NCBI GenBank assembly: GCA_018268935.1
Contig: JAFDVS010000085.1
Coordinates: 1-54,913, forward strand
Source of the DNA: Acidobacteriota bacterium
GTDB lineage: Bacteria; Acidobacteriota; Terriglobia; Bryobacterales; Bryobacteraceae
Direction of reading: 5' to 3'
Length of the DNA: 54,913 nucleotides
The notes under the pieces were generated by a model. The model was not told the DNA's origin and did no database searches. It saw only the letters and a list, made by a program, of their open reading frames with translations. Every line of letters starts with the position of its first letter. Position 1 is the first letter of the stretch. Below, in pieces: positions 8,420 through 18,500 of this stretch. The translations under genes were made by a program, and so were the position numbers.

Positions 8420-8465
8420 GGTTCCCGCCCTAGATTAGCACTGTAGGGGAAAATGTGTCCGACAA

Positions 8466-8471
8466 TATAAG
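8466..8471 (+). promoter_or_regulatory. Possible -10 element for the 8485 gene
   Basis: TATAAG lies 13 bases before ATG 8485 in the 65-base gap after the divergent kinase-like gene. No good -35 hexamer or ribosome site is visible, so the leader would be very short. Weak evidence from one hexamer. Confidence 0.3.
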
Positions 8472-8484
8472 CGTGGGCTTTGCG

Positions 8485-11400
8485 ATGCGTTCTTCGATAC
8501 CTTTCTTTTTCGCGGCGATGACCGCTTGGGGGCAGATCAACTTTCCGCCGGATGTGTACATCAGCCGGGTAGAAGTGGTGCAGACGGTACAGGATGAAGG
8601 GCAGAACGTTCCCCTTACGTCAGGGAAGGCGACGGCGGTACGGGCGTTTGTGAAGCAGGAAGGGCGGCCGGAGAGCCTGATCGCGAACATCACAGTAGCG
8701 TTGCGCGGATTCCGGGACGGAGCGGAACTGGCAGGGTCGCCGGTGCGGGCGATCAATCCGGCAATCACGGCGCGGCCTGCGCCGGACCGGGCTGTGGCGG
8801 AGCATTCGCAGAACTTCGTGTTGCCGGCGGCGTGGACAGCGGCGGGTCCGCTGGAATTGCGGGCGGAGCTGCGGTTGCCGGCGGGAGCGGTGGAAGTGCC
8901 GGCGGACAACAACAACATGACGCGGCAGGTGGAGTTTTTCGCGCCGCCCAGCGCATCGCCGGTAATCGCGTGGCTGCCTTTGTGTATCGGCTCCAGTTGC
9001 GTCAGTGGCGGGGCGCCATATCAGCGGATGGCGGAGCAACTGCTTCCCTTCTCCGATGGGACACTGCGGTATGAAGACGTGCCGGCGCCTCCGGTCGTGT
9101 GGAACCGGTTGCCGGTGGATGCGGCAAGTTCTGAAGCGTTGGTGGGGCATCTGAAGAAATGGCTGCTGTTGCTGAGCGAATCGCCGGCGCCGGCGCATGC
9201 TCTGGCCGCGTGGCTGCCGAGAGGCGCGAATACAGCGGCGCTTTCGGGCGGAGGCGGGGACGCATTCTGGATTGTAGAGCAGGCGGAGACGGGACTGAAT
9301 GAGCAATTATTGGCGCGGCAACTGGCGGATGGATACCGGATGCCGGCGGATGATCCCTGCGGAGCGTTTGTGCTGGATCCCGGTTTCGATGTGGTGACGG
9401 GTCTGGTGCAGCAGGGTTCGAAGCTGGAGTTTGCGGCATTGTGTCCCGCGGCGAGTGAAGGCTTCTGGATATCGGCGGGACTGGCGCATTACCTGGGGAA
9501 TGGACTGCCTGCGTTCCGGGTTTCGGGCAGTAGCGGCGGGGCCGGGCGGGTATTGGTGTCAGGGACGGTGCGGGAAGACGGAACGGTGACGCTGACTGGC
9601 TTTTTGCGGGTTTCGGCGCGGGCACGGACGACGTTGAGCACGCAATCGACGGGATGGGTGATGCGAGTGGTGGACGGAGGCGGAACTCTGGATCACAACG
9701 TGGCGCTGCCCTCGGCTGGGCCGTTCACAATCAGTGTGCCCACGGATGGGAATCTGACGAGCGTGACGCTGTTGCGCGATGGCGGGGAAGTGGCGAGCGC
9801 GTCATCGACGAGCGGCGCTCCGTCATTGACGATTCTGTCGCCGGGGACAGGAGAGACATGGAATGGGCGCAATACACTGCGGTGGGGCGCGACAGATCCG
9901 GCCGGGCGGCTGTTGACGTACACGGTGAGCTATAGCGCGGATGGTGGAGCAACGTGGACGCCGCTGGGAGTGGATTTGCAGGGGACGGAACTCGCCATTG
10001 ATACGCAGTATCTGGCAGGGAGCGAGGCGCGATTCCGGGTGATTGTGTCGGCGGGACTGGATCAAGCGCAGGTGGTGTCGGAGACAGTGACGCTGGGGAA
10101 CCGTCCGGCGATGCAACTGACCGGAAGTTCGATCGAATTCGGCAGCGTGACCACGGGGCAAGTGTCGGATCGGAGCCTGTTGGTGAAGAACACTGGCACG
10201 GGCCGGTTAGCGCTGGAGGGAGTTACGGTGGACCGGGAAGTATTCCGGCCTATGCAGGCTGCACCTTTCCGGGTGCGGGCGGGCACCGAACGGGGCTTGC
10301 GGGTAAGAATCGCTCCTCGGGCGGCGGGACCGGAGAACGGCACATTGAACTTTACGGCCAATGATGAGGCGCTGACGGCGATGGCGGTGCCGATGCGGGC
10401 TACGGTGTTCGACCGGCCTGTTCCGAGCGGAACGGTGACGCCGGGGTCATTGAATTTTGGCGAAGTGCCGGTGAACCAGACGCGCGAGTTGCCGGTGACG
10501 GTGAGCAACTCGGGGACGGCGCCGCTGACGGTGACGAGTGTGTCGGTGTTAAATGCGCGGTTCACGGCGACGCCCGCGTCGGCGTTTACGCTGAGTCCGG
10601 GCGCGACGCGGACGCTGCTGGTGCGATTCGCACCGAATGCGGGAGGAGAGCAGGCGGGGTCACTGAGCATTGCCTCAAACGATCCGGCGACGCCATCGTT
10701 GCGTGTGGATTTACGCGGGATAGGGCAGGTGGTGCCGCAGCCGCAGATTGATGTAAACCGGCTGTCGCTGGATTTTGGCAACGTGAACATCAACCAGGTG
10801 GGATCACTGACGGTGGATGTGCGCAACGGCGGGAACGGGCCGCTGACGATTTCGGCTTTGACGATGTCGAACGCGGTATTTGCGGTTTCGACGCCGGTGG
10901 CGCCGGTGGGAGTGGCGCCGGGAGCGACGCAGGTGATCGCGGTGCGTTTTTCGCCGGCTGCGGTGGGAGCGCAGACGGGGACGCTGACGATCGCGAGTAA
11001 CGATCCGCTGCGGCCGGCGGTAACGGTGAACTTGAGCGGGACGGGACAAGCGGCGATTCCGGCGCCGACGCCGCGGATCAGCTATGTGCATCCGGCCACG
11101 CTAGGGGCGGGATCGGCAGGGTTCACGATGACGGTGAACGGCACGAATTTCCTGTCCAGCACACAAGCGGAATGGAACGGAGTGTCGCTCCCGACGCGAT
11201 TCCTGTCGAATACGCAGTTGCGGGTGACGGTTCCGGCATCGACGGTTGCGGCGCCGCACACAGGCGTGGTGACGGTATCGAATCCGTTGCCGGGAGGCCG
11301 GTCGAACGGGATGAGCGTGTTTGTAGAGCCGCCGGGGCCGAGCGCGCGGATTGTGAACGTAGATACGACAGGATGCCCGACGGTGATTCACACGGTGACG

Positions 11401-12204
11401 GTTGCCGATTCGCTGTTCCTGCCGATTACGGCGCTGGATGGGAGCAGAGTGACGTGTTCGGAGGACGGCTTGTCGCTGGCGGGTAATCTGTGCAATCTGA
11501 CGGGCGCGGGCAACCGGCTTTCGACGCTGATGATTCTGCACGCGTCGGTGAGCATCGCGGATCCGGCGAAGCAATTCCTGGATCTGGGGAGCTTGCAGCG
11601 GTTTGCGCGCAAGTATATTCAGCAGACCGACGATCTGGACCGGATCGCGATTATTCAGATGGACAACGCGGTGCGGCTGCGCGTGGATTTCCGGGACGCG
11701 GAGAACCGTGATGCGTTGTACGACCAGGTGAACCAATTCCTGCAGCCGCAGGGCGGATTGGCGGCGCTGTTTGACGCAGTGCAGGAGGGGATTCGCCAGT
11801 TGCAGACGCAGACGAACCGGCGCAAGGCGATTATCGTATTCACGGGGAGCAAGAACACATTCGACAACAATGGGCGACGGGACATGGATGCGTTCTCGCA
11901 GTTCCTGCAATCGAGCGGGATACCGATCTACGTGGTGCCGATCGGGGATGTGCTGCGGGACACGGAATCGGTGATGGAGCTGAACCAACTGGCGCTGGAT
12001 ACGGGGGGGCAATTCTTTGCTGAGCCGGGGACGGATCTGGAGCAGCGGATGGGGAATCTGGCGGCGACGTTGCGCAATCAGCGGATCATCAACTACACGA
12101 CGGCGTTTCGGGACGGGCAGCCGCACCAGTTGAAGGCGGTGCTGCTGGCGCCGGGATCGGGGGCGCCCTTTACGACGGCGCGGAGTTATGTGGGGTGCCG
12201 GTAG
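8485..12204 (+). CDS. Large secreted protein: choice-of-anchor-D repeats, TIG-like domain and degenerate vWA domain
   Basis: 1239 residues from ATG 8485, which gives a clean signal peptide (F-F-F-A-A-M-T-A-W-G-Q); an upstream GTG at 8455 would spoil it. Residues about 20-420 are unassigned. About 530-860 hold three Ig-like units of the ASPM/choice-of-anchor-D type (L-N-F-G-E-V, then S-N-S-G-T-A-P-L, then S-N-D-P). An IPT/TIG-like unit follows (about 870-960), and about 1010-1230 is a von Willebrand A fold like that of acidobacterial vWA proteins. The metal-site motif is altered: H1019-A-S-V-S replaces D-x-S-x-S, and F-T-G-S (1119-1122) replaces T-D-G, so metal binding is doubtful. A cell-surface adhesive or structural role is likely. 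It overlaps the kinase gene downstream by 10 bases. Confidence 0.8.
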   Translation: MRSSIPFFFAAMTAWGQINFPPDVYISRVEVVQTVQDEGQNVPLTSGKATAVRAFVKQEGRPESLIANITVALRGFRDGAELAGSPVRAINPAITARPAPDRAVAEHSQNFVLPAAWTAAGPLELRAELRLPAGAVEVPADNNNMTRQVEFFAPPSASPVIAWLPLCIGSSCVSGGAPYQRMAEQLLPFSDGTLRYEDVPAPPVVWNRLPVDAASSEALVGHLKKWLLLLSESPAPAHALAAWLPRGANTAALSGGGGDAFWIVEQAETGLNEQLLARQLADGYRMPADDPCGAFVLDPGFDVVTGLVQQGSKLEFAALCPAASEGFWISAGLAHYLGNGLPAFRVSGSSGGAGRVLVSGTVREDGTVTLTGFLRVSARARTTLSTQSTGWVMRVVDGGGTLDHNVALPSAGPFTISVPTDGNLTSVTLLRDGGEVASASSTSGAPSLTILSPGTGETWNGRNTLRWGATDPAGRLLTYTVSYSADGGATWTPLGVDLQGTELAIDTQYLAGSEARFRVIVSAGLDQAQVVSETVTLGNRPAMQLTGSSIEFGSVTTGQVSDRSLLVKNTGTGRLALEGVTVDREVFRPMQAAPFRVRAGTERGLRVRIAPRAAGPENGTLNFTANDEALTAMAVPMRATVFDRPVPSGTVTPGSLNFGEVPVNQTRELPVTVSNSGTAPLTVTSVSVLNARFTATPASAFTLSPGATRTLLVRFAPNAGGEQAGSLSIASNDPATPSLRVDLRGIGQVVPQPQIDVNRLSLDFGNVNINQVGSLTVDVRNGGNGPLTISALTMSNAVFAVSTPVAPVGVAPGATQVIAVRFSPAAVGAQTGTLTIASNDPLRPAVTVNLSGTGQAAIPAPTPRISYVHPATLGAGSAGFTMTVNGTNFLSSTQAEWNGVSLPTRFLSNTQLRVTVPASTVAAPHTGVVTVSNPLPGGRSNGMSVFVEPPGPSARIVNVDTTGCPTVIHTVTVADSLFLPITALDGSRVTCSEDGLSLAGNLCNLTGAGNRLSTLMILHASVSIADPAKQFLDLGSLQRFARKYIQQTDDLDRIAIIQMDNAVRLRVDFRDAENRDALYDQVNQFLQPQGGLAALFDAVQEGIRQLQTQTNRRKAIIVFTGSKNTFDNNGRRDMDAFSQFLQSSGIPIYVVPIGDVLRDTESVMELNQLALDTGGQFFAEPGTDLEQRMGNLAATLRNQRIINYTTAFRDGQPHQLKAVLLAPGSGAPFTTARSYVGCR

Positions 12205-15008
12205 GGGTGTTGACACCGTCACAATACAGGCGGGCCGGCGAACTATTTGAGAGGCTGAGCGGAGTTCCGGAAGCGGAGAGAGAAGCTGCATTGTCCAACG
12301 GCAGCGATCCGGAGGTGTGCGATCACGTACGGGCTCTGCTGCGGGCGGATCAGGAGGCGCCATCGGCGTTTCTGGGGGAGAACGCGATGCAACTGGCGGC
12401 GCGGCATATCGTGAAGGAGACCGCGGCCGAGGGCACGATGGTGGGGACGTACCGGCTGGGGACGAAGGTAGGCGCGGGCGGGATGGGGACAGTTTACGAA
12501 GCCTTCGATCTGCGGCTGCAGCGGAAGGTGGCGTTGAAGTTGCTGCCGGGGGCATTTCTTCAGGAACCGGAGCGCATCCAACGGTTCGAGCGGGAGTGGC
12601 GGGCGATCTCATTGCTGAATCATCCGAACATCGTGTCGCTGTATGACGCGGACCTGGCGGCGGGGCATCACTATATTGCGACGGAGTTCGTAGAAGGAAA
12701 GACTCTGCGGGCGTTGGGACTGGAGCGGCGCCTGGAGAACCGGGAGTTGGTGGACATCGCGGTGCAGATCTGTTCGGCATTGGTAGCGGCGCATGGGGCT
12801 GGGGTGCTGCATCGCGACATCAAGCCGGAGAACATCATGGTGAGGCCGGACGGAATCGTAAAAGTTCTGGATTTCGGATTGGCGAAACTCAGCGAGCCAT
12901 CGGAGGAAGCGGCGGAGAGTTTGCTGACACGTCCCGGGGACCGGGCAGGAACGGTGCAGTATTTATCGCCGGAGCAGGTATTGGGGAGGCCGGCTCGGGC
13001 GGCGAGCGATTTGTATAGTCTGGGCGTGGTGCTGTATGAACTGGCGACAGGAGTGCGTCCGTCGGCGGGCCCGACGGAGGGGGCAATTTTCGACGCCATT
13101 CTGCACCGTGTTCCCGATCCGCCACGGCAGCACAATCCGGCGATTGACGGCGAGATGGAACAGATCCTGATGCGGCTGCTCGAGAAGGATCCGGATCTGC
13201 GCTTTCAAACAGCGGCAGATCTGCGGGCGTCGTTGCGGCGGGTGGGGCGGATACAGGAGGAAGTGCCCATTGTGAAGCCGGGGCGGCCTTCGAGATCTTC
13301 CCTGTGGGTGGCGATAGGTGGACTGGCGATCCTGGCGGCGGCGCTGATCTCTGTGAATCCGTGGAGGCAGGCGCAGCAACCGTTGCCGATGCGTTTCGAG
13401 CGATTGACGGATGCGGCGGGGGAAGAGTTGTATCCGCAGTTGACGACGGACGGGACGCAGTTTCTGTTTGCGAGCGCGCGGGACGGGCAGTGGGACATTT
13501 TTCTGCAGCGCGCCGGTGGGGCGACGGCGATCAACCTGACGAACGATGAGGCGGACGATACGCAACCGGCTCTTTCGCCGGATGGCAAGTTCATCGCGTT
13601 TCGTTCCGAGCGCGGCGGTGGTGGATTGTTTGTGATGGAAGCGACGGGGGAGAATCCGAGGCGGATCGCGGCGCAGGGGTATTTACCGGCATGGTCTCCG
13701 GACGGGCGTTCCATTGTCTATTCGACCGAAACGTTCACGCTGCCGAGTATTCGAGGAGGGCCGACAAGCCGGCTAGTGATTGTGGATGTGGCAACCGGGA
13801 AGGACCGGCGCCTGGTGACGGGGGATGCGATACAGCCGAAGTGGTCGCCACACGGGCACCGGATCGCGTATTGGGGGTTGGCGGCAGGGGGCCAGCGGAA
13901 TATCTATACCGTGCGTGCGGACGGAACCGGAGGATCAGCGGTGGCGCTGATGACGGATGTCGCGGTGGATTGGAATCCGGTGTGGGGGGTGAAAGGGGAC
14001 GAGCTGTATTTTCTCAGCGATCGCGGGGGAACGATGAATGTGTGGCGGATTGGAGTTGACGAGCAGACTGGCGAAGCAAGGGGTTCGGTTTCGCCGATGA
14101 CGCTGCCCGCGGCCCATGTGATGCACTTCAGCGCCACGGAAGGCGGCTCCTTTGTTTACGCAGCCGGACAACAGGAGACGTTGCTTTACTCGATTGGCTA
14201 CGACGAACAGAATGTGAAGACGAGCGGGGAGATCACCGCGGCGAGTGCGGGAATCAACTCGCGAAACATCTACAATTTTTCGTTTTCTCCGGATGGGAAG
14301 CAGTTGGTTCACGATGCGGTGGGGGAAGGCCAGGAGGATATCTGGATTGTGAATGCGGACGGATCGGGGCGGCGGCGTTTGACGTCGGATGCATTCATTG
14401 ACCGGATGCCTGTGTGGTCTCCGAACAGCAATGAGATTGCGTTTTTCGGAGACCGGTCGGGGGAATACGATGAGTGGATGATCCAGTCCGACGGCAGTGG
14501 ATTGCGGCAATTGACAAAAGTTCACAGCATGCAGCATCCGGTGTGGAGTCCGGACGGGCAGCGACTGCTGGCGTCGCGGAATCCGGTTTCGGCGGTCTTT
14601 TTACAACCGAGGGCAGCGGCTCCGGCGACGAAATTGGAGACCGCGCGCGGATTGGAGGGCACCAGCGACCTGATTTTCTGGAGCTGGCCGGCCAAGGGCA
14701 AATGGATCGCCGGAGAAGATGATGGCGGAGGAGACCCGAAGATTGTGCTGTATGCTCCAATCACGGGCGAGTTGCAGCGCCTGCCGGTGCGGGGGCGGCG
14801 GCCGTCGTGGTTGCCAGGCGGAAAGCAATTCGTCTTTGCGCGAGGTGGCGAGTGTTTCGTGTACGACCTGGCGAGCGGGAAGGAAAAACTGCTTTTTTCT
14901 GTGGCGCCGAACCGAATTTATTCGATCGATGCATCGCGTCCGGGGCGTTTGTATTTTACGCAGACATCACGGATTGCGGATATTTGGCTGGGCAGGATGG
15001 CGCCGTAA
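12195..15008 (+). CDS. Ser/Thr protein kinase with C-terminal PD40/TolB-like propeller
   Basis: 937 residues from GTG 12195 (GTG 12207 and TTG 12210 also possible). Residues 1-75 are a helical leader common in acidobacterial kinases of this type. The kinase domain is intact: G-A-G-G-M-G (93-98), K115 in V-A-L-K, H-R-D-I-K-P-E-N with D208, D-F-G at 226-228 and S-P-E at 258-260. A single membrane helix is at about 370-387. The extracytoplasmic 540 residues carry repeated W/F-S-P-D-G units typical of PD40/TolB propellers. The design is a transmembrane kinase with a ligand- or protein-sensing propeller. Translation is probably coupled to the vWA protein gene it overlaps. Its 3' end overlaps the convergent PEP-CTERM gene by 42 bases. 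Confidence 0.92.
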   Translation: MPVGVLTPSQYRRAGELFERLSGVPEAEREAALSNGSDPEVCDHVRALLRADQEAPSAFLGENAMQLAARHIVKETAAEGTMVGTYRLGTKVGAGGMGTVYEAFDLRLQRKVALKLLPGAFLQEPERIQRFEREWRAISLLNHPNIVSLYDADLAAGHHYIATEFVEGKTLRALGLERRLENRELVDIAVQICSALVAAHGAGVLHRDIKPENIMVRPDGIVKVLDFGLAKLSEPSEEAAESLLTRPGDRAGTVQYLSPEQVLGRPARAASDLYSLGVVLYELATGVRPSAGPTEGAIFDAILHRVPDPPRQHNPAIDGEMEQILMRLLEKDPDLRFQTAADLRASLRRVGRIQEEVPIVKPGRPSRSSLWVAIGGLAILAAALISVNPWRQAQQPLPMRFERLTDAAGEELYPQLTTDGTQFLFASARDGQWDIFLQRAGGATAINLTNDEADDTQPALSPDGKFIAFRSERGGGGLFVMEATGENPRRIAAQGYLPAWSPDGRSIVYSTETFTLPSIRGGPTSRLVIVDVATGKDRRLVTGDAIQPKWSPHGHRIAYWGLAAGGQRNIYTVRADGTGGSAVALMTDVAVDWNPVWGVKGDELYFLSDRGGTMNVWRIGVDEQTGEARGSVSPMTLPAAHVMHFSATEGGSFVYAAGQQETLLYSIGYDEQNVKTSGEITAASAGINSRNIYNFSFSPDGKQLVHDAVGEGQEDIWIVNADGSGRRRLTSDAFIDRMPVWSPNSNEIAFFGDRSGEYDEWMIQSDGSGLRQLTKVHSMQHPVWSPDGQRLLASRNPVSAVFLQPRAAAPATKLETARGLEGTSDLIFWSWPAKGKWIAGEDDGGGDPKIVLYAPITGELQRLPVRGRRPSWLPGGKQFVFARGGECFVYDLASGKEKLLFSVAPNRIYSIDASRPGRLYFTQTSRIADIWLGRMAP

Positions 15009-15485
15009 GATGGCGAAGGCGGCGATGCCGGCGGCGATCAGCCCAACAGTTGAGGGCTCCGGAACGGAATCGTTGAGGACCTCGATGTCGAACGACTGCG
15101 TGGTGAGCAGCGTGAATCCGCCGTCGCCATACACATTTAACTGGTTGCCTGCATAGAGCGCGGCCGGAGTGCCGACGGGGATTTCCACGAGGAAGATCGG
15201 CGCGGGCCCGAATTGAGAGCCGGGTCCGGCGGCGTCGAGCGAAAGCGGCCAGGTGGAGAAGAACGGCGAATCATCCCAGTTGACGAAGGGCGAGACGAGA
15301 GTGAAGCTCAACCCGTCAAGGCTCTTCGCCACTCCGCTGGTATTGGTGACGGAGGCGGTGAGAGTGACAAAGGTACCGGCGAGACCGGATCCCGGGCCTT
15401 CAAAGGTCACAAGAATCGGATCAGCGAGCGCGGTACCCGCCAAGACAGCGGCCAAGAGGCCTGCACGAAATAGAGTCTGAAACAT
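14967..15485 (-). CDS. PEP-CTERM sorting-signal protein
   Basis: 172 residues from ATG 15485, with AGGAAAGG upstream as ribosome site. A signal peptide (L-L-A-A-V-L-A-G-T-A-L-A) is followed by a beta-rich region of about 120 residues resembling a small sugar- or matrix-binding fold. The end is V-P-E-P-S, a hydrophobic helix (T-V-G-L-I-A-A-G-I-A-A-F-A-I-L) and R-R-H, the tripartite PEP-CTERM signal read by exosortase. Proteins of this type are released to the exterior or into an extracellular matrix. About 13 residues continue past the arginines, slightly long for the class. It lies 18 bases after the giant RCC1 protein gene on the same strand, so probably one operon. No exosortase lies in the window. 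Confidence 0.85.
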   Translation of the reverse strand: MFQTLFRAGLLAAVLAGTALADPILVTFEGPGSGLAGTFVTLTASVTNTSGVAKSLDGLSFTLVSPFVNWDDSPFFSTWPLSLDAAGPGSQFGPAPIFLVEIPVGTPAALYAGNQLNVYGDGGFTLLTTQSFDIEVLNDSVPEPSTVGLIAAGIAAFAILRRHPAQPNIRNP

Positions 15486-15503
15486 TTTTGGCCTTTCCTG
15501 TTG

Positions 15504-18500
15504 TTAGGGCAAAGTAACGCGGACGTTGGCGCCGAAGTTGGTGGCGGTTGCGAATTGGCCGGTGATGCTGAGGGAGGTTGCGGCGCCGGATAGGCCGGCC
15601 GAGGCCGGGATGCGGATGGTTGTGGTGGCGCTCTGGCCGAAGGCGATATCACCGAGCAAGGCAGGCAGCACCGCCGTTGTTGCCACGGAGCCGATGCGGA
15701 CGGCCGTGAGGCGAACGTTCGCGGCGGTGGTGGCTCCGGTATTGGCGACCGTGATACGAACCACGATTTCCTGCGTGCCGGAATCGCGGCTGAGGACACT
15801 CGTTACGGCGAGGTTGGCGGGCGTTCCGCCATTCGATGTGACATTGATGGTGACGGTTTTCGTGGCCGGCAGGTATTGAACCGTATCGGTGGGAGTGAAC
15901 GTCACGGACAGTGTCTGATTGGCTCCAACCGGCAGAACCGTGCCCGCCGCCGGGGTGTAAGCGAAGACGCCGGGGATGGTGGTTGTGGCATTGAGTTGGG
16001 CGGCACTGAGGGCGCTGCCGAAGAGAATGTTGGCCGGGTTGTTCCAGGTGATAACGGGCACCACCTTTGCCGCGAAGTTCGCGGTGATGGAAACGGGCGC
16101 CGTCATGGTGACTGTGGTTGCGGCGGCGGATGGGGAGGCAACGTTGCCGGTCCAGCCGGTGAAATAGAAGCCGGAGTTTGGAGTGGCGGAGACGCTGACG
16201 ACGGCGTTTGCATCGTGGAAGGTGGGAGAAGCGGGCAAGGCAGTTCCTCCGGATGCGGCGGTTACCGTCAGTTGATACTGCGTTTTGAAGCTTCCGGTGA
16301 TGTTGAGCGGAGAGGAAGCGACGGTAATGTTGTGGGAGATGTTTCCGCTATCGGACCAGCCGGTGAACACGGCTTGCGTGCCGGCGCCGAGCGATTGCGT
16401 GGCCGCCGTGGAAAGCAGATAGGAGCCGGGAGCGAGCGAAACGGTTTGTGTTCCGGTGTAGGCAACGCTGTTCAGCGAGAAGCCGACGCCGGCGGGCACG
16501 ACGATGGTGACACCCTGCAAGCCGATGTTGGTGAGGTTGAAGGTTTGGGTCAAAGAACCGGCGGTGGCGACGACGGTAAAGGCGCCGGCAGTGGAGCCGG
16601 CAGTGAGCGCGGGAGCGGTGGCGGTTCCATCGGCGCCGGTGTTGATGGTAGATGCGGAGGCGAAGCTGGCGGCGGCGCCATTGCCTCCTGGGACGATGGA
16701 GAAGGTTACGGCAACGCCACTCATCGGAGCGCCTGTCTGATCGGTGACGGTCACCTTCAGGTTCGTGGCGAACTGGGTGTTGACGACGGTGGATTGTCCA
16801 TCGCCGGCGGTCTTGCTCATGGTGGTGGCGGTTTGCGAGATGGTGAAGTTGCGGATGAAGTCGGCGCCGGCGGACCCGACTCCGATCGAGCCGAGCAGTG
16901 CGCCGTTGCCGCCTTTCACCGCGCCGCAGACCACGAGTTGATAAATGCCCGCGGCGGCGAGGGGACTGGCGGGCGTGAAGACGATGGCGTTTCCGTTGAG
17001 ACTGGCGGCGCCTGTAATGGCAGTGCCGGGGTTGGAGCATCCGGAAACCGCCGGGGTTCCGCTGAACAGCTTGACACTTGAGGTGGAGACTGTGGAGGCA
17101 ACGGGAAAACTGTTCATGTTGACGTAGAGCGATGTGATGGGCGCGGTCAAAGCGGCGCCTTCGCCGAGTGGCGTTCCCGCGGCGGAGTTCAGAGTCACGC
17201 TGGACGCGGCCAGGATGGGCAGGCTGCCGAAGGAGGCACTGATCGCGTCGGCGGGGAGTTTGGTGGCGGCCGCACCGGTGAGGGAGTTGGCCGCGTTGAG
17301 GCGATTGGTGGCACACACGAGCAGTTTGAATCGCATGGTTGCGGGGAAGGTGGCGAAGTTCACCTGGGCGTAGTTTCCAGGGGCGTTATACGAGACGGAG
17401 GAGACGCCGGCTTCGACGTCACCGGATGCCAGAGCCGCGCAACTGGCTGTCTGGGGGTCCTGTCCGTCGTTACGGCTTACCAAGAGGTAGTTGGCGGTGT
17501 CGGTGACGTTGGCGGGCTGCTGGTTGAAATTGACCCACAAGAAGCCGGCGCCGGGGCTGTACAAAGCTCCCGGAGGGATGGGAGTGTTGCCGCCCTGATT
17601 GATGGCTGTCAAAGCTAACGGACTCTGATTGGTGAGGCCAAAGCTGGCCGCGTTGAAGCCAGAAGCGGATGCGGTGACGGAGTAGGATCCGCTGTTGGCA
17701 TTCGCCGTGGCGGTGGTGGATGCGACGCCGGAGGCATCGGTATTGACGGCGATGGTGGTCTGCCCATTGCTGAATGTCGCGGAAGGACCGCCGCTGGGGG
17801 AGGCGAAGGTAATGGCAAGTCCCTGGATGGGGTTGTTCAGCGCGTCGCGCACGATGACGGAGAGCGGAGTGGAGAACGCGGTGTTCACGAGAGTGGATTG
17901 TCCCGCGCCTCCGTTGACAGCCGGGTCGGTAAGTGGCAACAGAGCGTTGGCTCCGTTCAAGCCGAAAGCGACGGAGCCGATGACATATCCAGGCAATGTG
18001 GGTTTGTTGGGTTGATAGGCGGTGAAGACGTCACCCCAAATGACGATGGATCCATCGGACGGCATGGCCCATGCGGCCCCACTCAGGCCAGTGGCGCCGA
18101 AAGCCGCAACGGGGCCGGTATACATGCCGTTGGTTGGGTTGTTGGAGGTGGTGCCCCACTCGAGCAGAGTGTTGTCCTGGCGCTGTGCGATGCCGTTGTA
18201 GCTGGGGGACGCGATTGCCTTGAAGCCGCCGCCTGGAGGTTTGCCGGTTCGCTGGCCCAGGTTATTCGCCCCCCATTGTGCGACCACCCCATTGAAGGTG
18301 AGCGCTAACCCATGCGCGTAGCCTCCGGCGATGGCGACGAAACCGTTGGAGGTGGGGAAATCCGTAAGGTCGGAGTTTCCCCAATGCACGAGGCGGCCTT
18401 CGTTGGTGAGTGCGATGGTGGAACGATCCGTTGCGGCCAAGGCGACGAAGCCTGTGCCGGTAGGGATGTTATCGAGTTGGCCAGCCGTATTGGCGCCCCA

